Source: Platerodrilus igneus
Lineage: Eukaryota > Arthropoda > Insecta > Coleoptera > Lycidae
Assembly (NCBI GenBank): GCA_036346225.1
Contig: JARFIW010000500.1
Location: forward strand, 186,001 to 250,000
Direction: 5' to 3'
Length of the DNA: 64,000 nucleotides
The translations under genes were made by a program, and so were the position numbers. Of the stretch, positions 54,985 to 64,000 are shown piece after piece; positions within the stretch are counted from its first letter, which is position 1, and the number at the start of each line of letters is the position of its first letter. The notes under the pieces were generated by a model. That model was not told where the DNA came from, did no database searches, and saw only the letters and a list, made by a program, of their open reading frames with translations.

Positions 54985-55915
54985 ATCAGAAGATTACACA
55001 CAATAAGAGTCAACTGTCTTCTAAATCCAAGTTGATCTTGCAAAACTATAGAAGAATCTCGTTTCCCGAAAAAAAATATATCAGACGATCATAAACGATA
55101 AGACTAAACTATCTTTTACAGCGATATTGATTAATTTCAAAACCATAAAAGGATTTTCTTTCCGACCACAAGATGACTTTCTTGTAGCTCAAAGCTGATC
55201 GATTGCAAAACCAGAAAAGGATTTCAATTTTCAACGAAGGGTATCAGGAGAATATAAACGATAAGAGTCCACTTCCTAGTAAATCCAAGTTGATCGATTG
55301 CAAAACTATCGAAGGATCTCGTTTCCAGGAGAATCGTATATCGGGAAATAATAGACGATAAGAATCAACTTCCTTTTATATCGAAGTTGGTTCATTTCAA
55401 AACCAAAAAGAGATTTCTTTTCCTACCATTAAGTATCAGGATATCATAATCGCTACGAGATCACTTGCTTGTAGGCCGAAGTTGATCGAATGCAAAACCA
55501 TAAAGGGATTGCGATTTTCGGCGAAGGGCATCAGAAAATCATAAACAATAGGAATCAACTTTCTTGTAAATTGGAGTTGGATCATTTCAAAACCAAAAAA
55601 GGATATCATAATCACTAAGGGATCACTTTCTTGTACCTCAAAGCTCGATTGCAAAACCAGAAAATGATTTCGATTCTCGACGAAGGGTATCAGGAGAACA
55701 TAAACAATAAGAGTCGATTTTCTTCTAAATCCAAGTTGATCGATCGATTGCAAAACTATCGACGGATCTCGTTTCCCGGAGACACGTATATCAGGGATCG
55801 TAAACGACAAGAGCCAACTTCCTTTTATATCAAAGTTGGTTAATGTCAAAACCAAAAAAGGGATTCTGTTTCTGCCGTTAAGTACTAGGATATCATATCC
55901 AATAAGAGATCATTT
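54985..55915. repeat. Satellite of ~90-bp monomers, block 1
   Basis: Head-to-tail monomers contain gttgatcgattgcaaaacc, aaaggattt, cgacgaagggtatcaggag, cataaacgataagagtcaac and ttcttgtaaatc. Distinct monomer types recur in order, with the type carrying aaaactatcgaaggatctcg repeating about every 450-455 bp (55291, 55745). Open frames in it are not genes. Confidence 0.85.
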
Positions 55916-56545
55916 ACTTTGTTATACCCCGGTTCTACACTCTAAGGTATACTTTTAAAGTCCCGCGCGCCATGTATGAGAGCCACTACGACAGTTGGTA
56001 ACAATGATAAATACATGCAAAATGTTGCGCAATAAACGGTTACGTCATATTTATGATCAAATTATTATCACATACAAAAAATATTTATTTAAATTATAAG
56101 AGAATGACAAAAGGTACTCACGTAACCTGTAGGACTCTTCACCGCATGGCAGCTACTCTCGCGTCAGTCGGGCGTGGGTCGTCCTTTTGCCTCCTCAGCG
56201 GAACCAGATTAATTTGTCTTCTTTTCTTGTGTAGCAGAACCACAGGAATAAGACAGGAACCATAATAAATACAAGACAAAGGAAACCTACATAACCTGAA
56301 AGAGAAGACAAAATAACGGCACACAGATGAAACCACTCCGTTTGACGTCTGGTTGACTGGTCCTGACGTAGCGGAAAATCACCACTTTCTTTTCACACTC
56401 CGCGTATGCGCAATCTTTTGCGCAAATGCAACTATCCAAAGGGACGGAAATGCACGCACAAGTCTTTTAAATTATTGGCGCGAATTCACTTACAAATTAA
56501 AAACTTACAGAAATGTTTAAATGCCGATTTTCGGCATGTAACAAC
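55916..56545. mobile_element. 0.63-kb insertion in the satellite with TIR-like ends
   Basis: Unrelated to the satellite. It begins tgttataccccgg and ends ccgattttcggcatgtaaca, giving weak terminal inverted repeats (9 of 13 bases). Noncoding; 56053-56265 and 56139-56336 are chance frames. Boundaries are approximate. Confidence 0.45.
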
Positions 56546-57505
56546 TTGTAAATAGAAGTTAATCGATTGCTAAACCATAAAAAGATTGCGATTCTCGACG
56601 AAGCGTATCAGGAGATCATAAACAATAGGAATCGACTTTCTTATAAATCGAATTTGAATAATTTCAAAACCTAAAAAGGATCTTTTTCCAGCCGCAAGGT
56701 ATCAGGAAAAATAAACGCTAAGTGCTCACTTTCTTGTAGGTCAAAACTGATTGATTGCAAAACCAGAAAAAGATTCCGATTCTCGACGAAGAGTATCAAA
56801 AAAACATAAAGAATAGAAGTCCACTTTCTTGTAAATCCAAGTTGATCGATTGCCAAAGTATCGAAGTATCTCGTTTCCCAGAGAAACGTATATCAGGAGA
56901 TCATAAACGAAAAGAGTCAACTTCCTTTTATATCGAAGTTGGTTAATTTCAAAACCAAAAAAGGATTCCTTTTCCTGTCGTTAAGTATCAGGATCGCTAA
57001 GAAATCATTAGCTAGTAGGCCAAAGTTGATCGATTGCAAAATCATAAAAGGTTTTCAATTCCCGACGAAGTGTATGAAGAAATCATAAGTCAATTTTCTT
57101 GTAAATCAAAGTTGGATAATTTCAAATCTAAAAAAGGATTTTTTTCCAGCCGCAAAGTATCAAGATATCATTAACGCTAAAATCACTTTCTTGTAGGTCA
57201 AAGCTGATCGATTGCAAAATCAGAAAAGGATTTCGATTCTCGACGAAAAGTATCGGGAGAATATAAGCGATGAATACACTTTCTTGTAAATCAAAGTTGA
57301 TCGATTGCAAAACCATCGAAGGATATCGTTTTCCGGAGAAACATATTTCAGGAGATCATACACGATATGAGTCAACTTCCTTTTATATCGAAGTTGGTTA
57401 ATTTCAAAACCAAAAACGGATTTCTTTTCTTGCCGCAAGGTATCAGAATATCATAAACGCTAAGAGATCATTTTCTTGTAGCTTAAAGTTAATCAATTGC
57501 AAAAC
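56546..57505. repeat. Satellite of ~90-bp monomers, block 2
   Basis: Same monomer types and order as block 1; the diagnostic type recurs at 56843 and 57298 (455 bp). Interrupted at 57505 by a mariner flanked by TA. Confidence 0.85.
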
Positions 57506-57520
57506 TACGAGGCGTGTTTT

Positions 57521-57855
57521 TTAAATAAGTACGTTATGACGGATGGGATTGTACGCAAATGGGCAGGAGCTTTCAAAGATGACCGAAAGAATGTTCATGA
57601 CAAGGAACGAATTGGACGACACTTAGTGATCACTGACGATTCGGTGCAAAAAGTCGACAAAACAGAGACAGAGAATATACGCTTAACGATTTCCTCGTTA
57701 TCAGAGACGTTCCCTCAAGTTACAAGAAGTGTTATGTACGAAATCGTTACGCACGCTGTCAGATCAGACGGCAAACTTCTATGACGATGAATACAGAGGC
57801 TTGTTGTTCGATATGACAAGTGCTTTAATATTGGTGGCAGATATGTGGAAAAGTA
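57521..57855 (+). pseudogene. Internally deleted mariner transposase
   Basis: The N-terminal HTH part (MTDGIVRKWAGAFKD, HDKERIGRHLVITDDSVQKV, LSETFPQVTRSVMYEIV) is joined after about 90 codons directly to the extreme C-terminus in another frame (RLVVRYDKCFNIGGRYVEK, stop at about 57855). The whole catalytic DDE core is deleted, making this a nonautonomous derivative. Confidence 0.85.
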
Positions 57856-57873
57856 AATACACATGTGGTTTCA

Positions 57874-60128
57874 TCATCATTAGGTCTTCAGTCCTGAAAC
57901 TGGTTAGACGCGTACCATCATTGTTTCCTATTCTGAACTGACCTACTGATTTCCCTGAAATTTGTACAGCCTGCATCTATAACTATTTGCTCTAGGTCTA
58001 CATCTACCTCTTTTTTCTTATCTCTGCTTGTAATATATCCCATACTATTCCCCAAAAATGCCTTAGAACGCATTCTGCTCTTCTATTTCTCTTATCTTTT
58101 TCCCCAGATATCCTTGTTCCTCTACTATTTCTATAACCTATTTGTTACCATCTTTGTCTGTCCATGCTATCGTCCTCATACATCTGAAGCACAGCATTTC
58201 AAAAGGCTGCTACCGTTTTTCGGTCTGCGTTTCAGACTGCCCGTATTTCATAGGCATACTGTGCTGTGCTCCACACATATGCTTTCAACAATCCTCTTCT
58301 TGTTCTATGTTTGTTGTCTTTTCTCATAGGCGTTGTTCTTTCTTGTTAGATGCAGTTCGGTCACCTTCTATTGTTTTACAACTATATACCCTATTTCTCC
58401 GACCTTCAGTGGTTGTGAAGGGAGGTAAGCAGCTTGTGGCTGCCAAGTTCCCCCAACACTTAACCATTTACCGATTTAATATATTTTTCAATATATCTTT
58501 TCGCACAGTCATCATTAGTTGCAGATATTTCGCAACCAACAACTAGTTGTTTATACTAATCATCAAATTTATCTGCGCTTATTTTTTCGTCATTAGGTTT
58601 TCCGTCTCAAAACTGGTTGGACACGTACCTGCATTTATTTATATTCTGAGCTAGCCTACATAGTTCCCAGCATGTGTATAGAGATCGTTCCCCTTCTATT
58701 GTTTTCTAATTTTATGCCCTATTTCACCGATATTCAGTGAGGGGGTTAAGCAACCTGTGGTTACCAAGATCCCCCAACACTTAGACATTTGCCGAAGTAA
58801 TGGTTTTCCAGTAAATCCTTTCACACACTTAACATTATTCGAGAATATTGCCCAACCAATTCTTGTAGTTACTTATAATATTCATCATGTTTAAGCACAG
58901 TTATTTTTTCGTCATTAGTTTATCCATCTTGGGATTAGTTGGATGCGTACCTTCATTGATTTCTATTCTGGACTAGCCTACACATTTCCTTAAAACCCCT
59001 ACAGCCTACATTTTTTACTATCTGTGTGCAGTAGTCTAACCTAGATCTGCCTCTTCTTCTCTTTTTCCTATCTCTGCTTCTAATATATTCCGCACTTTTC
59101 CCTCATGCCGTAGTATGTGGCCTATCATCCTATCTCTCCTCTTTTTTACCGTTTTCCACATATTTCTTTCTTCCCCTACCATTTTTAACACCTCTTCGTT
59201 CTTAACTTTGTCTGTCCATGATATCTTCATCATACGCCTGTAGCACCACATTTCAAAGGCTTCTACCTTTTTCTTGTCCGCTTCTCCTACTGTCCAGGCT
59301 TCACAGCCGTACAGTGCTGTGCTCCACACGTATGTTTTAAGCAGTCTTTTCTATGTTTGTGGTCTTTGAGCACAGTGGTTGCTTTTCTTGTTAAATATAG
59401 TACGACATTGTGCTAATCTTTGTTTTATATCTTGTGTGCTTTTCCCATCTTGCGTTATTTGGTTTCCTAGGTAGCAGAAATCCTTAACCTCTTGTAAGTT
59501 CGTGTTACATACTTGTATTCTTGTTTTTGATTTATTTTCCCCACCTTTGCATACTAGAACTTTAGTTTTAGTTTTGTTAATTTTCATACTGTATCTCTCT
59601 GTTAGAACCGTTTCAATTTCATTAAGAGCAGCTTCTAACTCTTCCTTGCTAGACGCTAATACCGCTATATCATCTGCAAACCTAAGCATATCAATTTTTT
59701 GTCTCTGCATAGTAATTCCAAATGTCTTCCTGCATTTGACAGTATTCATTGCCTCTTCTATGTACAAGTTAAAAATCAATGGGGATAGGACACATCCCTG
59801 TCTCACCCCTTTCCTAATGTTTACTTCTCTACATTCTTGCTCTAATTCTATTACTGCTGTTTGCTCTTTGTATAAGATATGTACTATTCGTCTATCCCTA
59901 TAACTCATTCCAATCTTTTTGAGTATTTCAAACATTTTTTTCCAATTTACATTGTCGAATGCTTTTTCCAGATCTACAAACCCTATATACACGCTTTCCC
60001 CTTTTTCTATTGTTTTTTCCATTATCACTCTCAGAGCTAAAATAGCCTCCCGTGTTCCCCTGTTTCGCCTAAACTCAAATTAGTCTTCTCCTAGTATTTC
60101 TTCGGCCCGTTTTTGCATTCGACTTTGA
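57874..60128 (-). mobile_element. RTE-clade LINE (RTE-C) inserted in MLE-C
   Basis: Flanked by an imperfect target-site duplication of about 14 bp (acatgtggtttcat at 57860-57873; acacgtggtttcat at 60129-60142). The 5' part is truncated within the RT. At the 3' side the tail is repeated: 57874-58590, 58590-58910 and 58912 onward each begin with the cattag...gttggacgcgtacc motif, so two additional tail copies lie in tandem. Confidence 0.78.
59036..60028 (-). pseudogene. RTE-C reverse transcriptase and C-terminal domain
   Basis: 59351-60028 holds the RT palm: VYIGFVDLEKAFDNVNWKKM, VNIRKGVRQGCVLSPLIFNL, the catalytic LRFADDIAVLA, KINKTKTKV and FCYLGNQITQDGKSTQDI. After a frameshift near 59340, 59036-59329 holds ALYGCEAWTVGEADKKKVEA, FEMWCYRRMMKISWTDKV and IGHILRHEGKVRNIL. 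This is the usual RTE domain order. Catalytic FADD is intact; the endonuclease and N-terminal RT are missing. It is the least decayed coding sequence among the three RTE copies. Confidence 0.9.
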
Positions 60129-60216
60129 CACGTGGTTTCATGTAAAATAAAAATCGGTACAAAAGTTTACTTATTTTTACATATCAAAACGATACTTACT
60201 TAAAAACACGCCTCGT

Positions 60217-60611
60217 AGAGAAGGATTTCGATTCTCGACGAAGGATATCAGTAGAACATAAACGATGTGTCCACTTTCTTGTAAATTCAAGTTTATCGAT
60301 TCCTAAACAATAGATGGATGTCGTTTACTAGCGATACATATATCAGGAGATCATAAACAATTACAGACTTCTTTTGTTGTATAATTTCAAAACCAAAAAG
60401 AATTTTTTTCCTACCGGAACGTATCAGGATATCATAACCATAATAAGAGGTCACTTTCTTGTAGGTCAAATTTGATTGATTGCAAAACCATAAAATGATT
60501 TCGATTCCCGACGAAGAGTATTAAGAGATCATACACGATAGGAGTTAACTTTCTTGTAAATCGAAGTTGGATAATTTCAAAACCAAAAACGTATTCCTAC
60601 TCTAAGAGATG
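60217..60611. repeat. Satellite of ~90-bp monomers, block 3
   Basis: Continues the satellite after MLE-C and is cut at about 60611 by R1 within the ctaagagatcactttc segment. Confidence 0.85.
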
Positions 60612-62505
60612 TAATGTTCCGTAGTGTTTTTAAGTCTATTCTCATTGGTTAATAATTATTGAAAATATTTTAGTGTACATTTCGATATTTGAAGGTATTT
60701 GTTAGAATAGCTCAGTAACCACTTGCAGATTATTGAACGCATTCCGTTACCTTAGAATTTATGTTATAAGGGACGCATGTGTAGGGGACGATCAATCTAT
60801 TCGACAGGGTTATTTTTAGATTTCAAAATGGCAGATCGAAAAAGCTTCTCCTGGCGGTTAAAAAGGTAATATTTTATAAGTTGATATAGTAGTTACTATT
60901 TCAGGTAATCTGATTACATCTGATTACATCATTATTTATCGGAATTATTTATTTAGTATCTAAATCAGAGTAAAACTAATATTTGTTTATTTGAAATAAT
61001 GTTTATTTAGTATTTAATGCAGAGTTCAAACTTCCATTGCATCGCACTTATTGCAGAATCAAACGTAAATGTACCCTTACTGTGATTTTATGAGCAATTT
61101 GTACTAACATCATCCCTCGGATATATTGAATCAAAGTATTAGTCAAGTTTGAGTATGAACAGCATTATATTTCTATGTTATATTTGTTTTGGTTTTCAGA
61201 TAGAAATTGAATTAACTACAACGTTGTTGTGTATATTTTTGTAATTTGTAATGCCAGGACGTGTTTAATTTTTCAAAAGATACGTTTTAACCGATGCAAT
61301 CATAATGAATAATTTTTACCATTTGCTTACTAAAGTTAATATATTTAACTAACTACATTTATATATTTAGCGCCTGAATCTGGCCTTGTATTTATAATGT
61401 AAAATTTTGGTATGTATTTGCCGCCTACATGTTTCATAATGTTTGATATTTGTGATTGACTTGACATTGTTATTATGTGTAATTGTTTTGTTTCAGCATA
61501 TTAACCACATATTCAACTGCACTGCTCACATCTTGGTTTAAACTTAATTATATTGTTGTTGTTGTGTGTATCCTATTATCTAGCCGATGGTCTTATATAA
61601 TTAACTAGTATTTAACGTTTATGATCATTGTTGTGATGTAATTAAATTGAACCTCTGGTATGACCGACCATCCCGTGCCTTTCGCGTTTGCATTTATGAC
61701 TATGTTAGAGATAGTCTATTCAATAATAAGCGCCTTTTTAACTGTGTGCAATCATACCATAAGTTCATTTCAACAATTCATGTCGTCTTGTGAATGTACT
61801 TATAGTTGTACTCTTGCAAATAATAGGAAGTCGGCTAGCCTTTGTGACATATTTTGTAACACAGGCTGGAAACTGTTAAATTGTAGGCGCGTGTGATTGA
61901 ACCTTGTTAAATATTACTAACATTTTATGTCCGTGCGGGGAGGAACATTGGTAGTCAAGGCGGATTTTATCTTCCTGGTGTCCTTCCTTTCAACTTTAGC
62001 TGGCTAGTATTGGTTATCCGACCTCAGTACCTACCAGAAAAGACTAGCTGGTTTACACTAACGCTTTTTCAGCTGAGTTACAGTTGACATCACGTCAATT
62101 TCAGTGTTGGTAATCTGGGTACTTGTACGTTACCCGTCCTTGTCGAGATGTGCCAAATGCAGTTTGAAGTGTGAGGGCAGTGTGGAGTTTTCTCTGCCGT
62201 GCTCTTTCCCCAATCGCCCAGGTTGAGTACGACACTGTTTGCTTTGAATGTCAATTTTCTATGCTTTCATGTGAATGACTTATTTCTTGGTTATTCTTTT
62301 GATTAAAAGTAAAGTTAGGTAAATGCTGTAGTTTTATTTCGAACCTTGCCGCCTTAACGCCATCTTGCCAGTGTGAATTTGGGTTACATTATAACAACAC
62401 AACGTAGATGTCGTCGAGCCACTGCCACTAGATGTTAGATCATGGAACCCGGTGTGCCGTTTATAGAAGGCGTTTGGGCCAGCCTTCAGATCGGTTACAC
62501 TACAG
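60612..62505 (+). mobile_element. R1 repeat, continuous 1.9-kb copy inserted in the satellite
   Basis: Inserted in the satellite motif ctaagagatcactttc, with agagat present on both sides as a possible 6-bp duplication. The ends gtaatgttccgtagtg and (inverted) ctgtagtgtaaccg are weakly similar inverted repeats. A second copy, split by three other insertions, lies at 26408-32592 in the opposite orientation. No protein signature was found; the 78-codon frame at 61660-61896 is not supported. Confidence 0.75.
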
Positions 62506-64000
62506 AGATCACTTTCTGGTAGGTCAAAGTTAATCGATTGCAAAACCGTAAATGCTTTTTGTTTCCCAATGAAAGTGGTTCATCAACGATAAGAGTCAAC
62601 ATTCTTTTAACTCGAAGTTGGTTAATTGTAACACCATAAAAGGATTCTTTTTCCTTCCAGAAGGTATCAGGATTTAATAAACTCTAAGTGATCACTTTCT
62701 TCTAAGTTAATGATTGATTGCAAACCTAAAAATAGATTTCGTATCGCGAAGAAAGGTATATCAGAAGAACATAGACGATAAGAGTCAACATTTATTTTAT
62801 AACGAATTTGGATAATTTCAAAGCCATAAAAGGATTTCGTTTTCTACCGGAAGGTATCAGGATATCATTAGCGCTAAGAGATCACGTTTTTTTGCAGGTC
62901 GAAGTTGTTCGATTTCAAAACCACAAAAGGTTTTCTATCCCAGACCAAGGGTATCCGGACATCATAAACGATAGAGTCAACTTGCTTGTAAATCCAATTT
63001 GATCGATTGCAAAACTATAGAAGAATCTCGTTTCCTGTTTAAACTTATAAATGGAGACCATAAACGATAAAAATCAATTTTCTTTTATGTGGAGGTTGGA
63101 TAATTTCAGAACCATAAAAGGATTCCTTTCCAGCCGGAAAAAGATGTCAAATTCCGGCCAAGGGTGTCAGGATATCACAAAGGATAAGAATCTACTTTCT
63201 TGTGAATCCAAGTTGCTCATTTGCTAAACAGTGGCAGGATCTCATCTCCGACCACACCCATATCAGAACAACCTAAAGGATAAGAGTCAACTTTTTGTAA
63301 ATCGAATTTGGTCCAATGCAAACCCATATTAGGATTTCCTTTTCTGACGAAAGGTATTACCAGATCATAAACAACAAAAGGTCTCTTTGTTGTAGTTTTT
63401 TGTTTTCCGACCAAAGGTATCTGTAATTCATCTACGCTAAGATTCAAGTTGGTTAATTGCAACACCATAAAAGAATTTCTTTTACTGCCGAAAGGTATCG
63501 AGCATCCATAAACTCTAAGAAATTTCCTTTGTCTAAGTCGAAGTTGATCTCGATTGCAAAACCATAAAAATATTTCATGTCTCGATGAAAGGTATATAAG
63601 GAGATCATAAACGATTAGAGTCTTTTATATCGAAATTGGATCATTCCAAAACCAAAAAAGGATTTGTTTTCCTGCCGCAAGGTATCAGAATATCATAAAC
63701 GCCAAGAGATCACTTTCCTGTAGGTCAAAGTTGATCGATTGCAGAACCATAAGAGTTTTTTGTTTCCTGACAAAAGGTGTCAGTGGTTCATCAACGATAA
63801 TAGTCGATATTCTTTTAAATCGAAGTTGGTTAATTGCAACACTATAAAACGATTTCGTTCCCTGCCGGAACGTATCGAGATTTCATAAACTTTAAGAGAT
63901 CACTTTCCTGTAGATTGAATTTGATCGGTTGCAAAACCATAAAAATTTGAATCCTGGCGAAGGGTATAAGGTGCTCATAAACGATTGGAGTCAACAATTT
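62506..64000. repeat. Satellite of ~90-bp monomers, block 4, runs off the window
   Basis: More diverged monomers of the same satellite (gttgatcgattgcaaaacc, ccggaaggtatcaggatat, cataaacgataagagtcaac). The end of the array is not reached. Confidence 0.83.

Larger units (their letters stand above)
57506..60216 (+). mobile_element. Internally deleted mariner (MLE-C) split by an RTE element
   Basis: The TIRs are tacgaggcgtgtttttta at 57506 and its inverse ttaaaaacacgcctcgta ending at 60216, both at TA. Without the RTE the element would be only about 455 bp. It lies inside the satellite, which resumes at 60217. Confidence 0.88.

Noticed and set aside
54985..57440. Protein-coding frames in the satellite (for example 55436-55855, 55631-55843, 56671-56946)
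   Set aside because: They follow the 90-bp monomer periodicity and are translations of satellite DNA.

Overview
This is a piece of an AT-rich, repeat-dominated animal nuclear genome, almost certainly from an insect. The mobile elements are typical of arthropods: Ty3/gypsy, BEL/Pao, Penelope-like, RTE, mariner, pogo and hAT fragments plus tRNA-headed SINEs. The one recognisable host exon resembles grindelwald, an insect TNF receptor. I cannot name the order with confidence. There are no operons. Nearly all coding sequence is broken by stops and frameshifts, so most entries are relics.

Layout. 1-3,157 (minus): 5' part of a gypsy element (gag, protease, start of RT) ending in a tRNA-Lys-type primer binding site. 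5,022-10,168 (minus): nearly full-length, decayed BEL/Pao pol. 11,704-13,180: mariner relic abutting a pogo-like tail with a PHD-like finger. 13,390-16,190: a GGAAGTA minisatellite, a 0.6-kb inverted repeat and a dispersed repeat. 16,196-19,998: an inverted array of 403-bp units, each holding a tRNA-like gene, bounded on both sides by (TA)n. 23,645-23,918: grindelwald-like first exon and core promoter (minus). 25,974-26,075: a possible second host first exon (plus).

26,408-32,592: an old noncoding repeat (R1) split by a 3.5-kb TIR element, which carries gypsy pol, and by a foldback element; an unsplit copy lies at 60,612-62,505. 32,593-34,560: RTE relic. 34,912-42,668: two ends of a mariner flanking about 6.7 kb of unusual minus-strand coding relics. 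These comprise several fragments of a protein-primed-type family B DNA polymerase and a long broken reading frame (39,048-41,735) with weak resemblance to rolling-circle initiators, preceded by a strong hairpin. SINEs with clear target-site duplications interrupt both the frame and the mariner.

43,572-45,541: hAT tail and a Penelope-like element. 45,542-49,935: (TA)n palindrome and two tandem copies of an unknown ~2.15-kb unit. 51,442-54,402: a second Penelope-like element with direct pseudo-LTRs carrying hammerhead-ribozyme-like cores. 54,985-64,000: a satellite of ~90-bp monomers in a ~0.45-kb higher-order pattern, interrupted by a TIR-like insert, an internally deleted mariner (itself split by an RTE with target-site duplication) and R1.

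The strongest candidates for something undescribed are the polymerase/initiator-like cluster at 35-42 kb and the tRNA-like dimeric satellite at 16-20 kb. Gene identities come from motif recognition alone; no database search was possible.
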